A stretch of 64,000 bases of DNA from Ramazzottius varieornatus (GCA_001949185.1 BDGG01000012.1:1320035-1384034), one strand, 5' to 3'. Positions 46,331-58,179 are shown, numbered from the stretch's first letter. Numbers and translations: made by a program. Notes: generated by a model from the sequence alone, not told the origin.

Positions 46331-47545
46331 TTACAGTTCGTCGTGTCCAACAGTGGTGTCCAGTGAGCTCGGACGAATGTAAACTCCTTCCGCCACTTCC
46401 CAAAAACTCCCTGAGCTAGACGAGTAATGAGCACATATTTCATACTGACCGGCGATCTGTAAACACGAATCCATCACAGCAAAGCCTAAATACGGCGATT
46501 AGGGGTACTGATGAGATCGAACTGACCGGTCGTCCAAATGTTTGACCTGTCATATGCAGGAAGTGTCCTGTGTCGACATGCTGGAATCTCACGGCTGCGT
46601 CGCGTGGCCAGAAATCGTCGTCACAGTGAAGCTTCCAGTTGTCGCCTATATACGAAAAGAAAACTTGCACACGGAATCTCTGCAGTTCGAAATAACTTAG
46701 AACCTCGAAAAGCAGGACCAACCAGTGTCACTCTGTCCTTCGTCGCCGAAGGCGCTGACTTCCTGGTTGTTTGAGAGCGGTGAGGAAAACAAGTGACTGT
46801 GAAGGTACTTTCCCGTCGCCATATGCTGTAACCTGATAACCGTTCCGCAACGAATGGGCTCCCTGAAGAAGACAATCATCAATACTGACATCGTGATACG
46901 ACTGTGTCGCTGCAGCTCAAAGGATGAGAACGTCACATACCCACGATTACAAGATGTCGAATACGCCGGCTTGACCGTCCAGTAGCTATTGTGATCGGTT
47001 TTCAGTTTCATTCCCGTAACGGACTAGAGGAAGAAAAGGAGAGAAGTCTACGGTGAAGGGTCCTCAGCTTGGCGGTTCGAGTTCGAATATGGATTCAAGC
47101 GGCATATAAGATAAAATTTCACAGAAGTGACAGGTGCACTTGCCGTGTTTTATACCTGTTGACCACTGCCAGATCCGTAACGCACGTCATGGGAATGCAG
47201 TCGACCATCGTGGACGTTATTCCTTAGCTTTATCACGCTTCCGCAGGTTACATGGTTCAACTGAGATCCTGCGACAAGAAAACTTGATTAACAAATTTCA
47301 CCATAATGGTTCACGTGGGAACTGCACTACTACCCCTGCAGTCGCACTACCACTCGCGCTACCACTGTCTCGAGTGGAACATCGAACCCCTGGTTCTTCC
47401 GAGATTGACTGCCCATTGGTTGACACTGTCGGTTTTAAGCAGCGAAGAGTTTTACTGTGTCCGTACCGTTCGTGAGGGAAGAGAAGAGCGAGATCCAGGT
47501 CAGCAGGAATGATGTGACATACGATCGACAGTTTGCCATATCCAT
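46331..47545 (-). CDS. SDF2: SDF2-like MIR-domain protein of the endoplasmic reticulum
   Basis: Six exons on the minus strand: 47467-47545, 47156-47268, 46941-47023, 46723-46862, 46527-46645, 46331-46456; 219 residues, matching human SDF2/SDF2L1 (about 211-221). It works with the ER chaperone complex and protein O-mannosylation. A signal peptide (SFLLTWISLFSSLTNG) precedes three MIR repeats: HVTCGSVIKL with GRLHSHDVRYGSGSGQQ, EPIRCGTVIRLQHMATGKYLH with SPLSNNQEVSAFG, and DAAVRFQHVDTGHFLHMTG with FGRPIAGQYE. The protein ends VGHDEL, a canonical ER-retrieval signal. The donor after exon 4 (GTTGGT) is weak but is fixed by phase and by the DTG/DNW junction. Confidence 0.95.
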
Positions 47546-47947
47546 TCCGACGCGAAAAGGGTGCAGCACCTTGCAGACAACAGCACAAAGTTCGGGCTTC
47601 TTCGGCTTCCAGTAAAACAGGGAAGATGATGGGACTCAGCAAGACACGTGTGAAACAATCGTTCGTCGATTTCTTATCACAGAAAATAATTATTGATTTA
47701 TACGTGCCCAGGTGACCACGCGCACCAGGCTGTCGGCAATCAAGTCAGCGCCTAATCAATCAAGGTCGTTATAGTGATGCATTTGCAGTAGCTATCGCAA
47801 TCTCCATATTATAAGTACTGAAAAGGTTCAATTATTTCAGTTTTTCGTTTTTTAACTGGAAGCTGATCGCGATTGCTGGAGAAATTTGTCTGCCTGTTCT
47901 TTCATCCCCGCTTTGAAGCTCTTTGCTATATACCTACTCTTCGAACC
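47546..47947. other. Divergent promoter region of SDF2 and eIF2D
   Basis: The two genes are transcribed away from each other here. No repeat or further gene was seen. Confidence 0.5.
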
Positions 47948-50282
47948 ATGTTTAAGAGACCGCTCAAGATAAAGAGCCAGAGCTCAGTGAAGAAGACAGA
48001 AAGGTAAGTGTACAACCGTCCTGATAAGCTGTATATACGCAATTATAGTACAGCAATAATTACGCTCTCACACATGTTCCTGTTACAGGAAATCGCTATT
48101 TGGAACACTGTCGCTGACGTACAAGGCTCTCGCCGACGGGGAGAAGATCCGACTATTGTTTCCAGATGGAGAGGAGATCAAGATACTGAATGTTTCTCTC
48201 GCACAACCAGCTGCTACAACATCAGGACCATCAAAGAACGACAAACCTTCCATCGACTCTTTCACCATATACTGCGATGGAACGAACCAGCCCTTGTTTT
48301 TCGCCTTTGATGTGCCGAAGACTACAGAGAAAACTTTCGAGAGAATCATACTTCCCACGGTATACGCCTTGTGGAAAGTTCCGAACCTGCTGCGGCTGTC
48401 GTTCGCTACGATACCTGACGTCATCACGAAGATGCAGAATGGTGCGGATCTGATGCTCGCTGGAACAACGGTACCAGAATCCACGAGACAGTCTGTCGAG
48501 AGCGCTGAGAGTACTAGACCGTTCGGCTATGCTTCCGTATTAGCGATAGGAAATAACATCCCCATTGGTGTTGGACAGTTGCTGATGGGACGGGAAGAAC
48601 TTGCAGAGAGACTGGCGATTGGGGGAGAAATGAAAGGCCGTGTTTTGAAAGCGCTTCATACAGCCGGAGACGAACTGTGGGCTCTGGGTGACAAGTCGGG
48701 ACCTCGGGACGACTCGCCGAGCATTGAACCTTCTAACACATCGAATACCGTGGCAAGTGAAGCCGCAGCGCAACCCATCGCGACATCGTCGGACGGGGAT
48801 GCGGAAGTCACAGCTGCGGACATGAATGAGCAAGAAAGCGGATCGACGAAACAGCAAGAAAGCGGCGAACCGATAACCGAAGGTATTGGTAGGTCTACCT
48901 TCGAAATAGGTGGACAGGTTTCTTTCGATGCATAATATCTTTGCAGAATCGCCAGACAATCTCCTCACAAGGTCTTTCCTAACTACGTTAAAATCCAATG
49001 CCCTTCCCGAGAAATATCCGATGCTCGACAGCATCCTCAACGCTCTTATGCTCGTGACAAGGTATTACTTCCGTCAAAGAACATACTTCCGAGTTGATCA
49101 ATTACGCGATAAAACTATTGGAATGTGTGTTTGCTTTAGCCGGCGACTTTCATCAAATCCGATGGACATTAAGCAGACATCCTTCAGAAAGTTCTCCACG
49201 TTTCTCAAGCACATGGAAACACAGAAGGTTTTGACTCTCGTGAAAGTAAAAGAAGGCGTTCAGGCTGTGGACAGCGTAGTATGGAAACACCCACTGCAAG
49301 TTTTGTGTTATCTTCATCGAGCAAGCCCTTTTTGAAGTGGACGCTCTTTTATTGCAGGTTCGATGGTATAATAGAACTGCCTTACGAACCAACAGAATCG
49401 TCACACAAGTCTCTCCGAATACCCTCTTCCGTCCGGCAAGTATACATAGTAAATGGAAAGACTCTACCGTTGTTCTCAGCGGTCAGTCCGGACATAAGGT
49501 ATGCCTCAATCGTATACTTTAATGATCGTATACTGCGCGAGAAAGTCACACTGCGTACAGAATATGAAGGTACATGTTTGCAGAAAAGGGTACGAATTCC
49601 GGTCCACTGATGATTTGAAGGCTTTAGTCAGTCAATACATCAAGTCACGCGACCTCATGTCGAAGACGGACAAAGGTATCATCAATTTGGATCCACTGTT
49701 GGTGGACCTGGTGATGAATAAGTCCATGAGGTTCCAGGGGGAGTGGCCCATGAAGTGGGGTGAGCTGTTCGATAAGTGAGTCTGCCTTTCACTCTGTTGC
49801 AATAAAACCATCGTTCAACTATGGGTAAGGGTTTTGGTTGAAGGATATTGAAAGAGATGTCGACAACCCACGAAGTTGTCTTCACGAACGGTGCATCGGT
49901 GGAGCTCAAAGGCAACCTTGTTCCATTGGAAGTCAAAGTGGAGAAGAAGGCCGGAAATAAACTGGTGACAGTCATCCGGAACCTGGAAGGTCTTGGGATG
50001 GACCCACAGGAGATAGCTCGAGAGCTTCAAAAGATGGTAGGGGCGACCGTCGGAGTGCGCGAAGAAGGGGGCGCGCAGAAGACTGCTCACTGCGTTACTA
50101 TTCAAGGAGACCAAACCAAGCTTTTGGACAAGTTCTTTTTCCGTAAGTATAGTGTTTTTCGCATAGTCTCACGATCGCAAATGGGTACCTGAGTTCAGTT
50201 GAATCGTATTTGAATTACAGAGATCGTGTCCATACCTAAGAAATTCGTGACAGGACTGGATAAGCCGGGAAAGAAAGGGTAA
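47948..50282 (+). CDS. EIF2D: Translation initiation factor eIF2D (ligatin)
   Basis: Eight exons: 47948-48003, 48089-48888, 48947-49061, 49140-49295, 49358-49498, 49584-49775, 49844-50142, 50221-50282; 606 residues (human 584). eIF2D delivers or removes tRNA at the 40S P site without GTP and acts in recycling and reinitiation. Seen: the N-terminal domain FKRPLKIKSQSSVKK, then LPTVYALWKVPNLL and a PUA region with GADLMLAGTTVP and VGQLLMGREEL. A low-complexity acidic linker follows, then the SWIB/MDM2-like block (SFRKFSTFLKHM) and the SUI1 domain (KLVTVIRNLEGLGMDPQEIARELQKMVGA), with the C terminus PKKFVTGLDKPGKK. The intron after 49295 uses a GC donor (ACT/GCAAGT). The GT alternative would break the reading phase. 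Confidence 0.93.
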
Positions 50283-50586
50283 AGATCGGTTCAAGGAACA
50301 CATTGTGATATTTTTGTCTAGCTATCTTGCGCCGTTCATTCCTCTCCATTGGTCTGGGAGTATAAAGTTGCATGCTGGACATGCTTTCTGACAGCACAGA
50401 TGATATTTTCAAATTTTACTGCCTAGTTTAATTTCCGAACGTTCGACCACAAATTCTGGAAGAACTGTAAAGTGCCTCCAGTTGGTACAGTCAGCACAGA
50501 CACTTGAATAAGCCAAGTAAAGGAAGTCAAAGGACTTATCGGTCCACCATTCGTGGGATGGTGTTCCGTACCACAATAGTGAAAAA
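50283..50586. other. Convergent 3' flanks of eIF2D and the protease homolog
   Basis: Short region holding both 3' UTRs. Nothing else was seen. Confidence 0.5.
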
Positions 50587-53005
50587 TCACTCGATATCAA
50601 AGATAGTTTTGTGGATATACGGAATGAATCTGGCAACATCAGTGAACATACTGGCTTGTTGAACTGGACTGGACTTTCCTTTACGATTTGGCTGCAGCAT
50701 CTTAGCTACGATGTTCGAGCCCGAGTCATGTTCGGCGCAAACGTTTTCAGTCCACAGGATGCCGGTCAGGAAATACTTGCCTTCGAAGAAGCATACCAGA
50801 GGACTTCCTGCAACTTCACGATCGTTAATTCTATCTTTATAAGGTCAGTGGCTGGCCGGCTTGAGAAGAAAACAATGATGTAACGCGTACCGTTGTCTTC
50901 GCGGCATACGGGCCAGATCTTTCCTCTGTGGTCAACTTGCGGGAGCGCGCAAAATGATCTGTCGGGGAAGCTGTAGTAATCTCCTGGTTGTTCTTTCGCT
51001 TTTCGCACGTACGACTCGCACAGAGATTTATTTTGGTAGATGGGGCTGTAGTTGGTTTCCTTGAGGGTGACTAGCGGACCAATTTCATCGCCTTTATGAA
51101 TGAGATGAGAAACGTCGACCGGAAAGTCAAGGAAAATGCGTCAATTAGACTATTCGATTCACAAAGTACCGGGTGTCCTTCGTTTCCATCCAAGAGCCAC
51201 GCATTGGTTAATATCATCCCGGATAGATCTTTCGGGAAGGCTGCTATTCATTTGTGCTTCTCCACGAGGAACCATCAAATGCGCCGATGGCAGGCAGACG
51301 GTACATACTATGCTGTTGTCACAAGGAACCGCATAAAGCAACTCCACGATCCCAAGATTGTTGTCCAGGGTGGTCATGTTGAAATTTGGATGGATAAACA
51401 CCGCTGCGCAGGACAGTTCGTTAGAGGAAACCTCGGTCAAAGTGACCCATTCTTCAAGCAAGGAAGTACATTAGTCTCACCTGCGATATCAAGATCCAGA
51501 GCGTTGTTCGCTTCGATGTTGTTGTTTCCCAGACGGACACCATACCGGGAGAAGGAGTCGCTGAAATCAGTGGATTGAGTAAGAACGACAACAGTACAGC
51601 ACACAAGAATGTGGAAGATCACAAACCTGGTGAGAGTTACACAGCTTGCTGTTGTTATCAGGTACTTTTCGGCGACTAGAGCTGCTCCGCAGCGAATACT
51701 TCCATCTACTTTAGACACAATGGAAGCTTGCCAGCACCTGCATTCAGTAACAATAGTTGGACCTTTCCCATGCAAGCTTCCGAGTTCCGACCGCCATACC
51801 ACCGAGCGGAATGAAATGTGTTCCAGTTTTTTTAACTGTTGATTGAGTGACTTACCATCCGTCTTCCTGGTCTTGGTTCTTGTCGAGAGTAGGGTTACCG
51901 CTGTCGCCCCTCATGGTCGATTGAGGCCGGTTAAGGAAGTTGTTCCAGAGCTGAGGGGGTACCAGTGAGTCGTAGGTAGGTGGACGTTGGCTGTACTGGT
52001 CAGCGGTACTTGGGCCGACGACTGGTTGCATACCCAAGTTCCATCCGGTACCCGACATCCGGTTCACAGCAGTCTTCCAAGCCAGCATCTCATCCTCTTC
52101 TCCGCTTCGGCCAGCTGGGGCTCTGCTAGAAAACAAGACGAAAAGCTGTTGAATCTTCCCCCCTAAGCTGCGTGTAGGCCAATAAATGGCTGTCAGAATA
52201 GTCCGTTGAATATTTGAAGAAATTATATCCGTAAAAGTACGATAATCATAATGCAAAATAAAATACCTCCAATTTCGTTCTTTGCCGTGCTTGTATCCAC
52301 AGGTCTCACACTTATTTATTTCAGGGTAGATACAACATCGCCCGCTTCCTGGACACTGAAGATCCCACCAGGTAGGGTCACTATCCTGGAACAACTGACC
52401 GCCGGAAGTCAGGCACGCCTGTTCTTCGCTGTCAAAGACCTCTGCCACAGCTCTACTGTTCCTGGTAACTTCCGAAGTGGGGTTTGGCCACTCAGTCGTG
52501 TTAGTGTCAGTCTTAGGTGCCCGCGTCGTTGTTGGGCTCCAGAACTGAGTGGATGGCGCGAAGGAAGGCTGGGGCAATTTCAGTAACATACAGTAGCCAT
52601 TTTGTTGGTTCTTTGTATCAGGTTTTGGTCGGGAGAAACAGTTCTTCCGCACGCAACACACACTACAGTTCCACGTGCGAGAGTCTTCATCGATGGATCG
52701 AGGAACCGTACCTATCTGGATGCAGGTCTCAACATTCTCAGCGCAGATACCATAGCCTCGTTTGATACCCCGCTTTTGAATAGTCCCATCCGGCAGGATT
52801 TGTTCGTCGCCCGGAGTGATCCACATGCATTCGCTCATGTTTCCGGGTCCCAAAACCTTCTGAAGCAACTCTGCAACGAACCGGTCGTTCTAACTAAAGC
52901 GCTTCGTGGAAACTCTGTTTCTTACTTACCTGGAGAATCTTCCCACGATCGCTGCCCATATGCGACCACGCCCAACACCAGAACAGACACAATCGGCAAA
53001 ATCAT
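50587..53005 (-). CDS. CLIP-type serine protease homolog, catalytically inactive
   Basis: Eight exons on the minus strand: 52930-53005, 52267-52870, 51856-52125, 51627-51776, 51481-51560, 51170-51451, 50891-51091, 50587-50807; 627 residues. A signal peptide (MILPIVSVLVLGVVA) precedes two Cys-rich CLIP-like modules (about residues 35-110 and 165-225) and a long linker. A trypsin-fold domain starts near ECRCWQASIV. All three catalytic positions look changed: the TAAHC His site reads TASC, the DIALL Asp site reads NNLGIVEL, and GDSGGP reads EDNGSP. The structural Cys are kept, as in the CLIPA proteins that act as cofactors in arthropod melanisation and clotting cascades. The acceptor of exon 4 has a weak pyrimidine tract. 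Exons 5 and 6 are separated by only 29 nt, which may be a real tiny intron or a frameshift. Confidence 0.8.
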
Positions 53006-53626
53006 AATTATGCTCGCATAGACCTGTCGATACGGAGAAAATTGTCCCTACAAAATGAAGATCGAGGCTTTTCAGAAACCATGTTATTTTCTGAGATGCA
53101 TGGCAAAGGCTCTGCTCAGTGGCACGGGCATCCATCTGCTCTAGCTGAAATGGTTAAGGGAATTTTCTTTGTTTCAAGTTATTGCTGAAACAAAAGTCTC
53201 AAGACATCGTCGTCGCCTTCTTTGTTCGGACTGGCATGCAAAGCAGCAGGGGGCCGTAAGCGAAGCATTCAAGAGAAGTAACTCTGCCTCTTTCTCGACG
53301 GAGACTTCTTTTTCCCTGCATCCCACCCTTGGGGAATATACCCATAATCACCGACAGTCATTCCACTCATGGAGAATTCTTTTTATACAATCGTAGTTGC
53401 TAAAAAGGTTACATACAGTATTATGGGCCAAATTTTCCATCACGGATCGCGGGAATCTGACTAGGAAGAACCAAGATCAGGAAGAACATCACAAAGTAAA
53501 ACACTGTACACAAAATCATGTGAATTCAAAAGGCTTCGGTTCGATATTGCGTTAACAGGAAAGGTAAATTCAAAGTAAACCCAGCAATCGTACCGAAAAA
53601 TTACCACAAACTCAAGCCAGCAAGCA
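53006..53626. other. Intergenic between the protease homolog and the 473-residue gene
   Basis: Both flanking genes are on the minus strand. No further gene or repeat was recognised. Confidence 0.45.
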
Positions 53627-55224
53627 CTACAACTCGGACAGGATTTGCTCCAGTCTGGCAAGCAAAACAGGAAGCGCCAATGTTCCATCCTCGGTTTCAT
53701 CTTTGGCGAGCTTCCTCAGCACAGCCGCCTTACTTTTCAGCTTCTTGATTTCACACCCGACCGTCGCCAAAGCTCCACGCAATTTCTCCCGCAACTCTTT
53801 CCGAGCTCTTTCTTCCTGCTTGCGACTATCATCAACATCAACTGCCTTACTTGTCCGCTTTCTTTTGCTGACTTGTGAAGCCGGCGAGTCAGTCAACGGA
53901 AACGATTCTTTCTCAACCAGACCTATCATCTGCAACAGATTCTCATCTGGACTGTCTGACAATGGAGCAGCTAAGATGTCTTCTTCAGCGCAAAGCGACT
54001 GTTGATAGTTACGAAGAAAGTGATGGTCAATGGCGTTACTTTCTATCGGAACTTTAGTGGCCTCGCTATAAACTGTTTCCGGAGGTTTCGCCATCAAACC
54101 GAACAACCGCAGTACTTCATCCGGAACAAGTTTGAGCTTGTGCTCTTCGAGAGATTCTACACAGTCCGCAAGAGCTGCGCGGATCTGTACGTAGTCCTTG
54201 TCCCTTAACGTTCGTAACCGTTTCACACTGCGTATTAAATCAGCGCAGTCTTCGTCCTCGGCTGAATCTGCACTGGTCCATCGTTTAGCTACAAGGTCCA
54301 TCTCGCACTGTGTCTCTCTGTTACTGGCGGGTTCTGGTGAGGACCGGGAAGCAGGTTCGCCACTGACTTGAGAAGGAGTTTTCTGTAGCAAGAACGGCGA
54401 GCACTCCAAACCATTTCCCATTCTGGGTATGGTCAGGCTTATGTCACTGCGAAAGGACAAGTCTTGTGGGGTTTCATCGCTTTCGTCCGAATCAAACACC
54501 GGCAGGACTTTAGCGGGTTGTGCCACATCGCACGCGTCAGAGCGAGAGGTAACATTGCACAAAAGGCTCGAAACAGAATTGTTGGACGCTGTACTTGGGT
54601 AGACAAACCTGAAAAGAAACGCAGACACTCGTTATACGCATACAAATCTTAGGTGACCGTGGCGTCGTACGCATCGCAAAAGCTTTCCCTGTCGGAGTAT
54701 ATCTCCAACGAGAACGATACCTTGTTTGCGGGAAGTGGAAGCGATGTTGTGGATGTGCAGGAAGCTGCACTGGTACGAAGGTGCTGCCCATTGGGTAGTT
54801 TATTGCTGGGAAAGGGAGGTGAATAGGAACACCCGATATTTCCGACGGAAAACCGAACATTGTTGGGTACGTCGGGTACTGGAAACTCATGGATGCTGTA
54901 CGAGGAAGACCTGTAGTGTCTGACGGTATCTGATTACTTGCGAAGGCCTGAGCTGCAGATCCACAGGGAGGTCCCATCACGAATCCAAAGGGCTGCTGCA
55001 GGGTCTGTGGTATTTTTTGCTAAAGAAGACACATAAGTTGCGCGAAATAAGGGTGAAAGCGCTGTATGAGTCTGTTCAATTACCGAGGATGCTGGAATAG
55101 GACAGACAAACCGATAGGCTACTCCAATATTGCTAGAGGAAGGCAACTGCAAATCACTCATGGGGAGCTTCGATCCGCGCTGGTCACTTCGACTGGCTAC
55201 CTGGAGGTATCTTCCGTGTTCCAT
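53627..55224 (-). CDS. Unrecognised 473-residue protein, probably nuclear
   Basis: Three exons on the minus strand: 55084-55224, 54721-55019, 53627-54608, with GTAATT, GTATCG donors and TTTAG, TTTCAG acceptors, all in phase. I do not recognise the family. Residues 1-147 are uncharged and rich in Pro, Tyr, Phe and Ser (GFPSEISGVPIHLPFPAIN). Residues 150-260 are acidic and Ser-rich. A helical stretch LRTLRDKDYVQIRAALADC with KPPETVYSE follows. Near residue 400 there is a basic cluster SKRKRTSK, a likely nuclear signal, and the last 60 residues form a probable coiled coil (KQEERARKELREKLRGALA, KKLKSKAAVLRKLAK). There is no signal peptide or membrane helix. A second in-frame ATG lies at 55161. 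The product may be a transcriptional or chromatin cofactor; that is only a guess. Confidence 0.7.
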
Positions 55225-56115
55225 CTCACGCGGATCGAGTCCTCATCCCGTTAAATCATCCAGAGGATACCTGCGGAAACACAGTACTGTAATGCTTCAT
55301 GAACTTCGCGAGTTACGTCATTGTGAGCGTACGGTGTATGCGTCATTATACCCGTAAACCCTACGCGCACTAGACGTCACTTTGCGAAGTTCATGAAGTA
55401 TTACAGTACACAGATCAGGTAATGTTTCATACTTCGCTCAAACGGATCAAAATCTGGGGCGCAACACACCAGCCGATGTGCAAAGCAAGCGTACCTTCAA
55501 TCGTGCGCGAACTCACGTACTGTCCGAGCTGGGGTATCCTGACTTTGGGTTCAGGAGGATGCTTTAACGATTGTGCGAAACTGAGTAATTATAGCAGTAT
55601 TCGCTGTCGACTAGCTTATTCAGATCTCATTCCACAGAGCAACCATAACACTTTCCGTGAGCAAAAATTCCGCAGCTGTCATGGCCTGGTAGCCGTCAGC
55701 TAATGATTGGAAGAGGTGGACATCGGACAGTAGCGATTCGGGCCAGGAAAATTAATTATGGAAACAATCAGTTTCGGTCAGAGCACAAAGACATGGTTAG
55801 CGATCACTCGTGGTCGCGTCATCGGTCGTTCTGAATTTCTGACTTTCGAGGAACGGTGGATTGACCCTTGCAGGTTGAAGCCCGATTAGTTAACATTTTG
55901 CGGATGGCCAGTTGAACTTAATCGCAAAGTCCCTTTTGCTGTGAGGGCTTGATTGTTGATTAAATTTTCGTGGCTAGTACAGTACAGTAGGCGTAAGTGT
56001 TCCAACATACAGTTTCCGTGGTCGATTCCGAAACTCAACCGAAACTCAGGAATGTAAGAACTAACGTCTGTTGTCTCCTCGTAGGTTACACTTGGAAGTG
56101 CTACAGGCTGTGAGG
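55225..56115. other. Divergent region between two unrecognised genes
   Basis: Holds the inverted-repeat element at 55284-55409 and presumably both promoters. A CGTAG/G acceptor about 35 nt before the ATG at 56116 hints at a 5' non-coding exon to the left. Confidence 0.45.
55284..55409 (+). mobile_element. MITE-like element, copy 2
   Basis: About 126 bp with 26-bp terminal inverted repeats carrying one mismatch, beginning GTACTGTAATGCTTCATGAA. The ends and the internal ACCCGTAAAC block match the element at 12454-12568, which lies in the opposite orientation. The interior is non-coding and more diverged than the termini. It sits 60 bp from the start codon of the 473-residue gene. Confidence 0.8.
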
Positions 56116-57452
56116 ATGCCGTATATGACAAGAAGTCGTCAAGCCCAGGCGGCGAATGCTGGAACAGCTCAGCCTGCAGATGCGCAGTTGCGTCTTTCCT
56201 TGGATGTACCCGCTCCACCTCGACCACCTCGTCCTCCAGCTGTCAACAAGCGAAAGAAACCTATGCAATCCCAAAGTGACGGGTTGGCTGCGTTCTCCAA
56301 AGAAGCTCTGTATTCGCCTCCGGAGATTCCAGTCGTTCCCAAAGTACAGCGTCACACTTTCCCCAAAGGCTATCCGGTCAAGTTCAGTGAACCTGTTCGA
56401 CTTAGCAAAAGATTCCCCACCGTGCAGTTCCGAACAGAAAGCGCAGTGGCATCTGTAAGCTTTGTCGATCTACCAGGACAAGAACGTGGGGCGAATTCTG
56501 AACGACCTCCTGACTCTGCTGTGATAATTTTTGCTGATGAATCCGATCGACATTCAGGCTCACCTCATTCAAAGCAAAAACATTCCTTGCGACTAGTTCG
56601 AAGCACATCTTCCCACTGGACTGTGGTTCCTCCGGCTGACGGCATACCTGCGTCCCTTCATGAACTACCTCTACCTCCACTTTCCAGTCCTTATGGTAGA
56701 GTAGCAGTAACTGAGACCTTATCGATAGCTAGTTACAGATGAACTTCGCCTTCATACTAGACATAACTAATAAAATATTCTTTTACTCCTATGTAGTATC
56801 TCCGCCACGGAAAGGTCCACTGCGAAAGTCGCCAGTTCAAGCCAAGAAGCCGCTGATCAAAGACACAGGCAAAGGCAGCCCGAGGAAGAAGAAACGCAGA
56901 GTTGGGGAAGCCATCCTGACAAGAAGGTCCTCCTCGAGCGAGTCCTTCCATTCTGAAGTCCTAGGGACGGATGAACCGTCGCTGTCAGCCAGCTCGAATG
57001 AAGACTCGCGTGCCGATGCACCCGCTTCGACGTCCAACGGTGACGGCCTGGGTAATCCGAACAAGACCCAAGGACCGGTAAGTCGAGTACCAACATTCAG
57101 TGTCGCCCAGAAGGAAGCCATCGGTACGTTGTTCCACAACGACGACTCACTGTCTGAGAGAATGACTTCGTTGAAAGAATGGACAGTGTCTGAAAGCGCA
57201 AAGGTACTTCAAACCGGTCGTCTGAGACAGAGTCTGAAAGCAGCGGCAGGCGAGGTCCTGAGCGCGTCCAATACAGGGTCCACCATCTCGATCGATACGG
57301 TGGACTTGGTCAGAGAAACTCTTAGGAATAAGATGGCTGAGTCGGAAGATATAAATGAGCTGAAACGGCGATTGTGTATTCAGATTATTCGTTCTCGGCA
57401 GAAAGATTACAATGTTTATAGTGATCCAGTGAAACCTCAACTGATGCTGTGA
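56116..57452 (+). CDS. Unrecognised 411-residue basic protein, probably nuclear
   Basis: Two exons: 56116-56695 and 56797-57452, joined by a GTAGAG donor and a TATGTAG acceptor in phase. I do not recognise the family. The N terminus is basic and Pro-rich (MTRSRQAQAAN, PAPPRPPRPP, KRKKP). The middle contains PKGYPVKFSEPVRLSKRFPTV and a Ser/Arg-rich stretch. Exon 2 opens with SPPRKGPLRKSP and the strong nuclear-signal-like GSPRKKKRRVGE, followed by a Ser/Asp/Glu-rich linker. The last 100 residues are helical and look like the best-conserved part (RLRQSLKAAAGEVLSAS, DLVRETLRNKM, LKRRLCIQIIRSRQKD). No membrane or secretion signal. It may bind DNA or chromatin, judging only from composition. Confidence 0.7.
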
Positions 57453-58179
57453 TAGTTTCGTTGTACTTCGCTTTGTGCTGTACAGGATATACTCGCAGTA
57501 CCGATAAATCGCAACGTTTTAGTTTTTATCATCATCAGTGACTTCATAACCGATCGGAATGTACACTAATCAAAATGAGGCATTCTTTACCGGTTCAGAA
57601 ACAAAACAAAATTTCCTGGAATGTGTATGAATTTTTCAGACAATTTAGCAAGCTCATTTTGGACTATCCGTCACTATCGACAGGCTTTGTGAGAATTGTT
57701 TGGTTAAATAGAGTGAATCTAACCTCCTTCGATGTTGACAACAAACGCTATTGAGTTGTAGGATAAAAGGCTAGCACCATTATGCGTTTTCTTGGCGCAG
57801 AAACCGTCTGGGCTTGTTCTCGTTTGCTAACTCGTGATCGAAAACTGACCGCGGGCTGCAGCCGGAAGCGGTTCGCGCGAAGTTTTTGTAGTTCCAGACC
57901 ACGATATTGGTGACATGTCCGCTGGTTTGATAATCGATGGCTTCACGAGGGCATGTGTCGGATGCTTGTTGTTAACACGAAACTACAGTGCTGTACAACA
58001 ATCTCGTGGTCGAAGGGTAGGTGTTTACCATTGGAATTTTTATCTTTCATAATCATGTTTCTGTTACAAGAGCCCCAGATTGCAGGTTTTATTTGAAGTG
58101 TAACATGATCTTTTCGAGGTGACACCGATCCCGTAAAGTCCAGTCACATCTAAACACTGTTTTCCATTGACGTGATGAG
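57453..58179. other. Intergenic between the 411-residue gene and the spermidine synthase-like gene
   Basis: No gene is supported. Expected to hold a 3' UTR on the left and a promoter on the right. Confidence 0.5.
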
